This document shows, in pieces, positions 20,565 to 31,658 of a stretch of 64,000 nucleotides of DNA. The notes under the pieces are model-generated. The model saw only the letters and a program-made list of their open reading frames with translations, did not search any database and was not told where the DNA came from. The DNA comes from Amoebophrya sp. A120 (taxonomy: Eukaryota > Sar > Dinophyceae > Syndiniales > Amoebophryaceae): the NCBI GenBank assembly GCA_905178155.1, contig CAJINV010000005.1:2888456-2952455 (forward strand), written 5' to 3'. The position numbers and the translations under genes were made by a program. Numbering within the stretch: position 1 is the stretch's first letter; each line of letters opens with the position of its first letter.

Positions 20565-22641
20565 TCAAAACCTTCCCGCAAAGAGTTCGCCGTAGTGTAA
20601 ATTCAAGGCTTGCTGCTTTTGCTCGAAATATGCCTCGTACTCGGCATCCGTCATCTTGCCCTCATGCTCTGCCGTGACGTACCGCAAGGCGATCTTCTTC
20701 GAAAAGTTATGGATTGCAAAAATGTCTGGGTCTGGAAACTTGTGATGCAAGTCCGTGAACAATACATGCTCTGTAATGCGCCGCCAAGCATGACAATTTT
20801 TCTCGTGCTTTTGTGATGCGTATTTCGCATGAGAAAGTGCACTTTTCCATGACAGGCAAGAGAACCTCTTGGTGGCCACGCAATACAGAGCGCAGAGTCA
20901 TGCCAGACTAGCATGACAAATCTCGCAATCTTCCAGACCCAGACATAATTTGCATCGGATAAAAGTTCTCATACGACAAAACCTTCTCGTCCAACAATTC
21001 TTTGATCCGTCTTGTCCGCTCCTCTTCACCTCCAGCGGTTGATGAGCTTGTGCTTTTGTTACCTCCTGCTCCATTCGCGGCAATTTTTCTCGCTCGCAAG
21101 AGTCGCGCTCGGTTTCTCTCTCGCATGGCCATGTCTAGGGGCGGAAGGTGCGAGAAAGGATCAAGAAAATCGTCCTCAGGGAGGTTGTAGCCCCGTGTCG
21201 GTTTCTGCTGGTTCAATCGTTGTCGCTTCGCGTTGCTATCTGCTGCTAGCCCTAAGAATTCATCGTCGTCGAAACCATCTTCAAAGCTCCTTCGTCGTCT
21301 ATTTGCACCACCCGCCGAATAATTACTCGTCCCGCTGCTTGTCGCCGCCCCGGTCTGAAGAAAAAACGGCACCGATCGGTCGACCTCCACAATCTCCAAT
21401 TGGTCACCTCTACCCGACGAGCTCAGCGCCGACGTCATGGACAACACGTTCGCATCCTGCGAGGTGGTTGTATTGAGGCTTTTGTCTTTATTCCGAAACA
21501 GATTCGGATCGCGGCGGGGGAGGTAGGGCAACGTGATCCCGCGGAGACTTTCGCAGTACTGCTTGAAAAGGCCGCCGCAGTAGGTGTGGAAGACGGAAAG
21601 TTTGGATTGTCGTGGCCGTCGTGGTGTCGAACGAGCGCCTGCATTTAATACTGTGGCTGCACTCGTCCCTGCCTGGCCAGTCGATGTCACGCTAGCCGCT
21701 TTTTGCTGTTGCAACTGCCGCTCCAAATCACTCCGATTCAGAATGATTTCGTTATTTTTCTCGTCAAAGCTGGATTTTACCGCGGCTTTGCTAAAAACCA
21801 GCTCGTGTTTGCCGCACTGCGGGCAGATGTATTTCGTCCCGTCTTTTGAAATGTACTTGATCACATCCAACTCCCCGTATTCTCTCGTGCAAGTCCCAGC
21901 GCACCGGTACGCAGCTCTTGCTGCTGGTGCTGCTGCTGTTCCTCGTTGTACAGGCACCACACTTGCTGCCGTCATTGTCGCAAGATGTGGTCCACCTCTA
22001 GTGCCGCCCGCGGGTCCTCTGGAGGACGGGTTCGGGTTCAAATTCAATCGCACCTTGCTCTTTTTTCTTGGCACTTTCGCCAGAAGCGTCTTGTATTGCA
22101 CCTGCAACCTTTTTGTTTGCTGGAATTGATACTCATCTTGTTCCTGCTGCGAATTATCTGCAAGCGCGTTCTGGTTCTCTTCCTCCTCTGCCAGTAACAC
22201 CTCGACCATGCTGCACAGCGCGTCCCCGAAAAAGTGCCCAATCTGGGGCGCGAACCTGATAAAGCACTGGCTCATGGCGGACGTTTTATTGTTTATTTCC
22301 ACCGCTGTTGAACTAGCACTACTGCTGTCGACAGTAGTTGTACCCCGGCGCCCTCCGTGTTGGTTGTGCGCCCCGGATCCCGGACCGGCGAGCTCCTCTT
22401 CCACTACCCCCGGCGGAAACTGGCGGAGCTTGGCCCGGAGGAGCTTTTGGGGAACTTTAAGACTTTCCACCAACACATCTTCCCGAACCGCGTGCTCCTT
22501 TGTGAGCAGGAGGCGCAAAATTGAAATCGCGAGGACATCCTCTAGCAGAATCTCTGCGGCTTGCAGGGAAAAATGCACGACGGCTTGCTGGTTTTTCGAA
22601 AGACTCGAATTAGAAGTCGCGAATATACTGCGAGGGGCCAT
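20565..22641 (-). CDS. TFIIE alpha-like general transcription factor
   Basis: The gene has two exons, 20962-22641 and 20565-20707, separated by an introner. Residues about 20-75 look like the TFE/TFIIE-alpha winged helix (HAVREDVLVESLKVPQKLLR). At about residues 245-280 a zinc ribbon follows: C-x3-C (CAGTC), then REYGELDVIKY, then CPQC, in the place and style of the TFIIE-alpha ribbon. The middle and C-terminal parts are low complexity with an acidic patch (FDDDEFLGL), and the C-terminus is helical (MTDAEYEAYFEQKQQALN). TFIIE recruits and regulates TFIIH at RNA polymerase II promoters. The assignment rests on domain order and the Cys pattern, not on strong identity. The start ATG at 22641 is the first in frame. 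The ribbon and winged helix look complete. Confidence 0.72.
20708..20961. mobile_element. Introner element, family 1, in the TFIIE-alpha-like gene
   Basis: This 254-bp element is flanked by AAAGT at 20703-20707 and 20962-20966. It starts TATGGATTGCAAAAATGTCT and ends in CCAGACCCAGACA...GGATA. Its interior is similar throughout to the element at 41381-41634. Removal lets the frame continue from LSYENFY into the C-terminal exon KKIALRYVTAEHEGK. Confidence 0.92.
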
Positions 22642-22782
22642 TTTGATGATAAATCTTGGAACTAGGAGATGATGAAAATGTGCGAACTAGATACTAGATA
22701 AAGGCACGATCGGATGAACTACCTTAACGCAAACAGCACGCCTAGCCGGTGGCACTGCGTCATCGATAGATATGCTACGTGA

Positions 22783-23307
22783 TCAAACAAATTTTTTAAT
22801 TTTATTTGGTGTAGAAGCTGTTATACGGAAATGCCGCTGTGCGAATTCTTGCGATAAGCGTAGGGGCACAATCCGTGCTTCGGGCAACACCGGAGGAATG
22901 AAAAAAGGCACAACAATCCGCGCGCAGCCATTCAGATTTATTCTTGGCCGTGTTTCATCTTCAAGTAAGAAAGCAGTGGCTTCTTCATCTTTACACGATA
23001 GACATGATAAATCAAGCGTGCATTTGTCCAGCGTGCTTTCGACATCAGAAAAGTAGGCATGATTCTCTTCGCAAAATACTTGTTTCAAAACACCGAACAA
23101 CAGCCTCAGCACGACATTCTGCAGTATCGGGGCTGAAGAGCCCGCTATTATCCCCGGCTTTTTTAAAATCGTAAAGTTCAAGCTTTCTTCATGACAAAGT
23201 TGCAAGATAGATTGGTTATGGTAGATGTAGAACGTGTTCTGTATTCTCGAATGATTTCTTTTTCTTCGCACAAAATGAACAATAAAATGTAGATGTTGCA
23301 TCATGTT
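22783..23307 (-). CDS. Hypothetical protein, about 170 aa
   Basis: An open minus-strand frame runs with mixed hydrophobic and charged composition (ILQNVVLRLLFGVLKQVF; LSCLSCKDEEATAFLLEDE) to a stop at 22783. The frame is open up to an ATG at 23397, which would overlap the end of the upstream gene, so I place the start at the internal Met near 23307. No family is recognised. It may be a 3' exon of a spliced gene. Confidence 0.35.
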   Translation of the reverse strand, partial: NMMQHLHFIVHFVRRKRNHSRIQNTFYIYHNQSILQLCHEESLNFTILKKPGIIAGSSAPILQNVVLRLLFGVLKQVFCEENHAYFSDVESTLDKCTLDLSCLSCKDEEATAFLLEDETRPRINLNGCARIVVPFFIPPVLPEARIVPLRLSQEFAQRHFRITASTPNKIKKFV

Positions 23308-23362
23308 GAAAACCACGGCTAGTTGTACAAAACAAGTAGAACTACAAGAACCACCAGAAGTG

Positions 23363-26300
23363 CTATTTCCGTCTGTTTCCCTTTCCTTGCTTCCCATTTC
23401 CCCGCCTCAGCATCGTGCCACTTCTGTTGTTGTTTCCTTGCGGTTGTCCTTCCGGTTGATGCAGTGCTGTCATTTCGACCTGCCCCGGCGCGCCGGCCAA
23501 GGTTGATGTAGATTCGGAGACACGTGGCACAGCATCAGCTCCGGAGTCTCCTTTAGCTGAACAAGCTCCTGCCCCCTCCCGCTCCTTCCGCTCCAGCTCC
23601 GCTAACTCCCGCTCCTCCGGAAACTGGAAAATCATGCACAGGAAACTGTTGATCAAGTGGAGCCCGAGTGTCCAGGTGCTCACCGCCGTCCTGCAGTTCC
23701 TCGTCTCCTTCGCGGCCAGAAGATACTGTAATTCCTCGTCGGACTCCGCCTTCGCGATCATTTTGTCGTTCTCTAACCTCTCCAGTAGTTCGTAGTGTAA
23801 GTACCCGAGGGTCCACGTCCCCAGAATCCAGGACAAGTACCCACAGAGCGGCATGCCGCGCTTCGTCATGCCCCAGGCGTGCAGTTGTAATCCGATCATG
23901 GCGGGCATGTTGCAAATCAAGGCCGCCACCGGGACGCCGTTGATGAATCCCAGCTGGTCCGCCACACTGTTGACAAACACGCTCGTCGCCGCGAGCAAAA
24001 AGATGTAGTTGTTCAGAGCCACCACCCTGTCCCGCGACTCCGGCGTAAACCGGGCCATCCCGGAACCGGCCTCGTCGCAGCACAGCCGGAAGTAGGCCAC
24101 GGGCTCGCACACCATCAGCAGAAAGTCCTCCTTCACCCCGCAGAGCTCCGCGTTCGCTCGCTGGAGAAACTCGGACAGCTTAATATTTTTGGGCCACCGG
24201 CGGGAGGACAGCTCATTTTCCAACTCTTGTGCTTCCCTTTCCGCCCGCTTGATCTCTTCGTCCAAAAAGGCGGAGTCGGCATCGCGTAGTTGTTCTGCAC
24301 ACTGCTTGCTGGGGGCACCTTTGATGATATTGATACAACTCCCCGCTGATTTAATATTCTGCATCATTTTAGCGCCACCTGCACCAACTCCAGAAGAAGT
24401 AGACTCTCCTGAAACCTTACGGCAGTAAGTTTGGGGCTGCCCTTTGTTCTGGAGGTGCTGTTCCAAAGAAACCGGCTGCTTTAATGTTTTAGCGGTGCTT
24501 TTATTCTTCGCGCTATCTTCTACAAGAGCCGCTTCATCGAGATCCATCGGCTGCGACTGCTCGGGAGAAGAAAGACAGGGGGCACTACTGTGCTTCTCAC
24601 CCGCAGCGCCTTCCTCTCTTTGATCCGATGGCGTGGCCTGCATTCTGTCACCTAGGACATGAGCGGCGGCAAGGCTATGGCTAGTTGTATTGTCGCACCC
24701 CTTGTTCCTGTCTTTCTTATTTCTTCTCGGCGAACAGTTATCGCCTTGCTTCTTGCTGCTTGGACTTCTCACGTCGGATGAAGGCTCCTTGCCCATCGGC
24801 CCTGGGCAATCATCGCGTATGGCCAGCGCCGCGAGGCTCTTCTGCAGCTCTTGCACGGTTGTAGTTGGATCTGCTTGTCCTTGCGTTTCATCCACTGTTG
24901 AAGGAACGGCATCTTGTTTCAACTCCAAGTCCATTTTTGCACTACGTAAGTCGATATTTTTATTCGCTTTGACAAGAGATTCTGGAGAGCAGGGGGCTTT
25001 TCTGTCTTCCATTAGTTCTCCGGAACCGGAACTAAACTTCCTCCGGTGCCCCCACGGACTGGGACTCATGGACGGTGAGTCCCGACGAGAGCAGCTGGAG
25101 GATTGCAGCCCGGGATGACCAACAAGATCGACCTCCACACTGGCGACCGAGGAGCCACTGGAATGCGTGGCTGCCGTAGTGGACGCGGGACTTACAGTGT
25201 CCTCGTGAAGTAGGTCTTTAGCAACCGGTGAGGGTGTTGACGAAGTGGCAGAAGTTTTCGTCATAAAACTCGTCCCGCCGAATAAAATCGACGGTGACAA
25301 CATCTTCCCAGCAGAGGTCTTGCTAAGTTTCTCCGCCTGAGTGGCGATTTTTTGAAAAGCATCCTCCACACACTCCGCTATTCTCTGTTCCTCCTGCAGT
25401 CGGCCATCCACATCCATTTTGCTTGTTTTCCTGTTATTTCTTCCGGAGGACTTCTTGTTCAACAGCGACGAGGACCCCTTTGTTCTTTTGTCCTGAAGAA
25501 GATGAACACGCTCATCATCAACATCCTCGTCGTCTTTCGCACCAACCGCTGTCTCCGTAGTCGGTCCTAAATTCCTGCACAAATCCTGCACAATTTGCCG
25601 CTTCGCATCCTCAAAGAACGACCGGAGGAGAAGCGCGTTGCTCGCATCGCCGTCGTCAATCGGATGATCAAGCCGATTGTTAGTCCCCTGCGCGCCGTTT
25701 TGGTCTTCAACTACAACCGGCCCTGATTCTGATAGTTCTGGTTGTACCTCTGTTAACACCACACTGCGGTCCTCTTTTCTCGCACCAGTGGTGCCTTTCA
25801 TTTTTTCGACCGAGTGTTGGTCAGAAGGCTCCGCAGGACGAGCCTGCGTTTTCATCCTCTCATCCTCCTTTTCCCTTTTCAGCGCCTCGTTTTGCCGTGC
25901 CAACGCGGACACCTGGCCCTTCAAACCCTTCACCTGGTGCGCCAGCTCCTGCGTCGCTTTTTGCCGCGCGACATTGGCTTCGTTCTTCAACTCTCGGAGC
26001 GCAAGCGCAGCCTTCGCTTCATTCAAAATGAGTTGCGTCTTCTGCTTTTCAAATTCTTCTTCCACAATTTTATGACGCTCGCAAACTTCCTCCCATCCTG
26101 TGGAAAAACGTCCCCAACGCAACCGCCCAAGAGTTGTCCGGATGGGAATTCTGCTTTATACTTTACTTAACTCAACAGGTTTTGGCTTCTGCGCATGGCA
26201 ACCTTTTGGGCTCGTAGTGCAGTCGTGGTTAGCTCGTGCAGTCACGTATTGGTATTTGCAAATAGACCATCGTACTATCGTGATTGTAGAGAAATCGCTC

Positions 26301-27974
26301 AGACAGCACTAGAAAATGCTGCTCATCAGGAAAAACATTTATATTAGGCATCTGCGGATTCCCATGCAAACTCTGAGTACTAGGCGCACACGTTTTCACA
26401 CAGGATACCCCCACTGCCGTTTTCACTGCTGCCTGCTCAACCTTTTTCTGCATGTCCCACTGCGCTTTCGATGACTCACTGAGCCGGGCGAGATGCTGTC
26501 TCATCTCCTCATACGCAGCTTGCAACTGGTGAAATTTCTCCTCATAGGACTGTCCGTCTTTGTTCGCCTTTGTCCCTTGGCGATCCGGCTTAGTAGTCTT
26601 GCCGCTAGTTGCTGAGCCAGCACTTGTGTTAAATTGCGTGTGGTAAGACATGAACACATCTGGCGTGGCCTCGAGCCAGGGCTGCATATAATCCGGCTGC
26701 TGTCCGATACCATCCAATCCGCCTTGTGCTACTGAATTTTCGTTATGCTGCTGTTGATGCTGCTGTTGCCAGGTAGAAGAGGAAGAGGACGCACCACTTG
26801 AATTGCCTTCGGTCTCGAATTTACCAACTAACCCCTGAACAAGATGTTCCTGCTGGTGCATCAGCGGATCCAGAAACGGCCCGTAAACAATTACGGGACC
26901 ACACATCATGTCATGCTGCTGGACGACGTTTAGAGGGCTATCACAGCTTTGCTGTTGTCCTGGATCCGCTCCTGCTCCTTGAAGGGGAGAAAACCCCGCC
27001 GGGAAGCTGCAACTACTACCGGCAGCGCAAGCACCCGACGGGCCGCCCAACATGGGCATGGGCCAGAATGACCCGGGTGGAGCTATCGGCGGAACATGTG
27101 AAGAAGACGTTGCAGCTGCGGCATGAAGATCTAAACCGCTCCGGCTCTCAGCGGCAACCGCGGTTGTGAGGTGGGTATTGATGGCGTCATGACCTTGATT
27201 TCCCACGGCAGCACCGGCTCGGAGTTTCTGCAGTTCCAGCTCCTGGGACAACAGTCTGTGGTTCATTTCCCCTAGTCGCCGCAACAGCTCGTATTGCTGT
27301 TGATTTCCGGATATCTTATCCTCGTTCCATCGATCCAACATCATGCTGTCGGTTAGGTCAGGACTGACAGGACCGCATGCAGGTGCAGCAGCTGGAACGT
27401 CTGCCTCATGCCGTTGTTCCCCGCACGATGGTGGTAGCGGGCCGCAGGCAGATGTACTTGACATCGCTGTTGAGGAAGCGGCAACCCGCTCCTGCACGAC
27501 AGAAGTCGTCTCCTCTCGCAATGTTGGCCCCTCTGCAGTTCTTGTATCAACAGCTTCCTCGCCTGCATCGGGTGGAGATCGTCGTGAAGTAGATGTTGAT
27601 AACTTCTTCTGATGAGCATTGTGATGAAGAAGCAAAGTAAACTCATCTCTCTCCACAACGTCAACGCCCACAGTGGAACCCGGTGAACTCGAACGGCTTC
27701 GGGGGCTACTGACCCGACTAGCACGAGCTGCTGTGGCAGATGCGAGGAGCGAGAGATCGCCTCTGTCGGTGTGCTCCGTCTCAACATCCAGGTCGTCCTC
27801 GGATGGCAGAGCCTCCAGGTCGTCCCGTAGGTCCGCAGGGAGAGGGGCATCGTGGGCCCCCAAAGACTGTGATCCCTGCCCCCTGCCAACCGCTGCAGCA
27901 CGGACGGCACTGCAGAGCTGCGGAAGGAGGGAAAGGAGAAACAAAGAGCAGAACTCTCGTAGTATGGGCCCCAT
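23363..27974 (-). CDS. Large coiled-coil protein with signal peptide and C-terminal membrane segments
   Basis: Two long coding blocks, about 26420-27974 and 23363-26123, are joined over one intron (acceptor TTTTTCCACAG near 26124). The ATG at 27974 is chosen because it begins a good signal sequence (MGPILREFCSLFLLSLLPQL then CSA). A Ser/Gln-rich region and a helical segment follow (YEEKFHQLQAAYEEMRQHLA), continuing after the splice as a long coiled coil (VEEEFEKQKTQLILNEAKAA). A long disordered, Ser-rich middle comes next. Near the C-terminus are several hydrophobic helices (NYIFLLAATSVFVNSVADQL; GVPVAALICNMPAMIGLQLH; LSWILGTWTLGYLHYELLE; STWTLGLHLINSFLCMIFQF), then a basic tail. A secretory-pathway membrane protein is likely. 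I recognise no family. The donor of the single intron is uncertain. Confidence 0.6.
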
Positions 27975-28061
27975 TATGTTGTATGATGGTAGCTTTCTGC
28001 TTATGCTTTCCTTACGTTTTATATGCCCAAAGAATTTCTTCCGAATGAAGATCCGGTGCAA

Positions 28062-28449
28062 AGTAATCCCTTAAAAAATATCGACCTGTAAGAGGGGACA
28101 CGGAAGAAGTACTTAGGCAGCTTCTCGGCTCGCGACTTGGACTACATCATATTAATTCGATCTGCGACCACATTGAGAGCTCGTTGTACGTAGTCGCCTT
28201 TCTGGTCTGCTCGCTGAAGAAGAAGATCCACTTGTTAGTTCAATTCGCAGTTGTTAAAAAGGTATGAGACCGTCTTTGCACCTCGGATTGACTTGACGCT
28301 GTGGCCTTAGTCCGCTGCTGCTGAATGCTGAAACGGAAACACCTGAGTGAAGAGCTACTACACTTTGGATCCAGGAAGAGGAACTAGAAAAACAATTGCG
28401 ATCATCCAATAAATAAAAGCCTGTGGTCACAAAAATGCAACTCCACCTG
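28062..28449. other. Intergenic, no feature seen
   Basis: This AT-balanced sequence lies upstream of the large coiled-coil gene. Its promoter is expected here, but I see no recognisable element. Confidence 0.4.
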
Positions 28450-31400
28450 GGAGGCCATCACTTGCAGTAAATGTAAAAGAGGAGAAGGGAGCCGGTTGCG
28501 AGTCGTTGTTGAATGAAGGAATGCAAGACCTCAACCCGCGGCCTACGAGAACGACTTTTCGTTTTGAGGCGGGAACAGGAAAGCGTAAGAACTGGCACTC
28601 GTGCAACTGATTCTAGACACGAGCGCACCTCAACCGACGGAGCATCGCGGACAATACAAATCAGAGAGGGACAAGGCCTTGCAAAACAAAAAAGCGGCGC
28701 GCAGCGAGCGCGCTTGCTTTCGGGCGTAAAACAGCGGGGCGCCTGCCTCCGGGAAGCGCGGGCCCCATCTGGGTTTTTTACGCCGCATGGGCTTGGGCCC
28801 GGTAGGAAGCCGAAGGCGCGGGCGCCCTGGCGAAACGCAGACGCAGGCGCCGCCGGCCTCGATGGGGCTGAGCACCCCCCACCAGCCGGCAGGCGCCTCG
28901 CACTGCTAGTGAGCAACGAACGCCACCCGCCGGCGTCTAGCCGGCGGGCCACATTTTCAGGGGGTCGAGACTGCCTCGGGCGGGTGGGTGCGACTCGCAG
29001 CAATAGCCCGGCCCCACGACCCGGGAGGGGGCCGGAGCGTGGTCCACCTCTTCTGGGGCCACGGCACTTCGCCCCCCGGCGCTTGCCGCCGCGGCACTGG
29101 TCGGCGCCCAAAAAGGCCCGGCGCCCCGGACTCAACGAACCGGGGGCGGCTGCCCCTGCGCCCTCGGGTATACGCGGGGGGCCTGGAGCATCTTCCTTCG
29201 CCGGATTTTGCCCCTAACGCTTTTGGGCCGAAAAATCCACTTTTTTTCTGAAATTTTTTAAAATTTCCGAGAAGGGTAGCGGGGTGGCTCTTGGGCCGGG
29301 GGCGGGTTGGGGCCCGTCCTGCAGGCTGCACAGGAAGGCTGGCGGGATTTGGGTCGCTGCCTTCGGTGCTTCGCAATGGGATGAAGCAAAACACAAAGGC
29401 GCCACGCCGCACGGGCTCGGAATGCCTCAGGAGCGCGCGGGAGGCGGCGCGCAGGCATGATGGACGTGGCTGCTCGACAACGCGGGCGCTCGGATGCGTT
29501 CGAATTGAAGTGAAGAATTTCCTTTGCGTGTGGCCAAGAAAAATTTCAAAAAAGTTTCGATCTGCCCACAAAAAATTTGAATTTGGCCGGATAAAATTTC
29601 AAGAGGTGCGAAAAATGGCCAAAAAAAATTTCGGAAAATCGGCCACATTAGCAAAATCCCATTGGTTTTTGCAAATTGGCCACTTTCTAGAATTTTTTTC
29701 AAATTTTTTTTGCGCGCCTCTTGATTTTTCCCAGATTTTTTTCAAATTTCTTCTGCGATTTTTCCTGGCCAAACCCAAAGAGAAATCTTCTGCGGCGGCA
29801 ATGCGCCACGAGGGCGCCTCTGCTCCCCGACAGAAGAAGGCGCAACCCCGCACGGATTTGCCGCTCTGGGTTCTCATCACCAGCAGCGGAGGCCAAGAGA
29901 TGTGGACCACCCAAGCGGGCAAGTATGCGACACCTGCGCCCGGCCCTCCTCTGACAAACAGGGGCGAGAACAGACTCGGGAAATGCCTCACATAAGCCAG
30001 ACCGTCGGGGAAGCAAAAAAATTCAAAAAATTTTTTTTGGCTTTTTTTTGGCTTTTGTTTTTGCGCTATGTGGATTTTCCGAAATTTTTTGCGTTAGGGT
30101 GGAAATCCTGCGAATCTTCCGGCGGCACGTATTGCCGGCATGAACTGGCGGCAGCGCCCCGCGGGCAGCCGCCGCCCGTGTTCCCGCCGATGCTTCTCGC
30201 AGCGACGGCGTGGCCCGGGAACTCCAAGAAGGCGCGCGTCCGATGCGGCGCAACCCGGCCGAAGCGCCGGAGCACGGCGGGCGCCCCACCGACCAGGCAG
30301 GGCGCCGCGGCATTGGAGGCAAGCGCCCCCCTGAGAATGAAAGCCTGGCGCGGCTGCGGCAAACTATAGCGCACACCACGTCGCCAACTCCTTCAGACCC
30401 TTGCGACGCAAGGGTTTGTCGGCATTTTTAGGGCCCGCCGCGGTCGCCAAGGTATACAGACCCGCCGCGCGATCTTCGAGAGTACGCCTGTGCTCGTCGG
30501 GCGGCAATTTCGGCAACAGCGTCAGCATCTCCAACACCACTCTGAAACCCGCATCCGAGTCCGACTGAACTCTGCCGGCGCCCGCCCTGCCCGAGCCATA
30601 GACCACCTCCGCAATGCCGCGCGGCGCGACAAAGCCCATCGATGTCGTCTAGTATAGGCAGTCAATGCCAGCGCTGGATGGGGGCCCTCAACATCTCCGG
30701 GGGCCGGCATACTGCCACGGCGGAAAGGCTGCGGCCGGGCAGAAGGCTCGCCGCCTTGTCATATGCCAACAGTAGCGCAATGCCCACCCAGCCCGGCGGC
30801 CCTTGTTTTCTTCTGCCAAGTGCCCGGCCTCCACAAAGGTCGCGCGGCCGGCCGGCGTCCAAGTGTGCGCGCCCACCGCTCAGGGAAGGCGCCCCAACAC
30901 CCTGAACCTACTCGGCAGCCCCCTGCCGATCCTGCCCAGCAATGCAACGAGCGGGGTGGCGTCGCCGCGCAATGGCGGAAGGGCGCAGGCGACGACTCTG
31001 TAGCTGTGACTCCACAGGAACCCCGCGCGCGGGTAGGGGGCACCGCGAAGAACACTCGTGGCAAGCCCCACGCCTGCGACTTGGAAGCGGCCGCGCTAGA
31101 GAAATGGCAGCGATCGCTGTAGCAGCGCACCGCGTCCAGGATCGCAGCGGAGAAAAACGCCGCCCGTAGCATGGCAAACATCGGCCGCCACCCCCGTAAG
31201 CGAAGCCGCAGCGGCCGAATTTGCCACCTGTTTCATGAAGATGGCGCACAGTCCGGCAGCTGCCGCACGTTGGTAAATACCCCGCGCAAGCGGGCCCGAA
31301 ACTCGCACGGGTTCGCCTGCTCCGCCTTCTCGCTTTTCTTCCGCGCGCCCCAGGTGCCCCCGTGGCCGCCTCTTCTTTCCACGCGGGCAGCGTGGCAAGT

Positions 31401-31480
31401 CCGCCAATGGCCTGCGCTGCAGGGCTGGTCACGAGAGTACTCTCTGTAGCTTGGTTCAAGAACCTCAAAAGGTGGGCCGG
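28450..31480. other. GC-rich island of foreign-looking composition
   Basis: GC-rich text (runs such as GGCGCCGCCGGCC) alternates with A/T homopolymer-rich text (29220-29280 and 29520-30100, e.g. AAAAATTTCAAAAAAG), quite unlike the neighbouring introner-bearing genes. Open frames exist in all six frames because of the composition. Only 30364-30639 and parts of 30760-31440 (minus) look coding-like, and the latter change frame. I could not see terminal repeats bounding the island. It may be an insertion, a decayed paralogue or transferred DNA. Confidence 0.5.
30364..30639 (-). pseudogene. Coding-like remnant inside the GC island
   Basis: A 91-codon frame has helix-like composition (GFRVVLEMLTLLPKLPPDEH; GLYTLATAAGPKNADKPLRR). 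Upstream, coding-like text at about 30760-31440 (for example FMKQVANSAAAASLTGVAAD; AAFFSAAILDAVRCYSDRCH) needs frame changes to read through. Together these suggest a decayed gene, but codon bias alone could give this appearance. Confidence 0.25.
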
Positions 31481-31658
31481 TTAAGTATTTAGCGAACACT
31501 CAAGCGTGAATCACGCTGCTTCGATACCGAGGTCGCGTAGTCTAGGATCTATGTACGACGTTGCTCGCATTCGCAACAAAAGTAGTAGAGTCTTATGCGG
31601 ATGAATGCGATGATCTTTTTCATCAAAAGCATCATCCTTGTTGTCCTCCTCTCTTGTT

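Noticed and set aside
28513-29571. Frames of 200-235 codons on both strands of the GC island
   Set aside because: High GC removes stop codons. Composition is the same in opposing frames and no domain or start context supports them.
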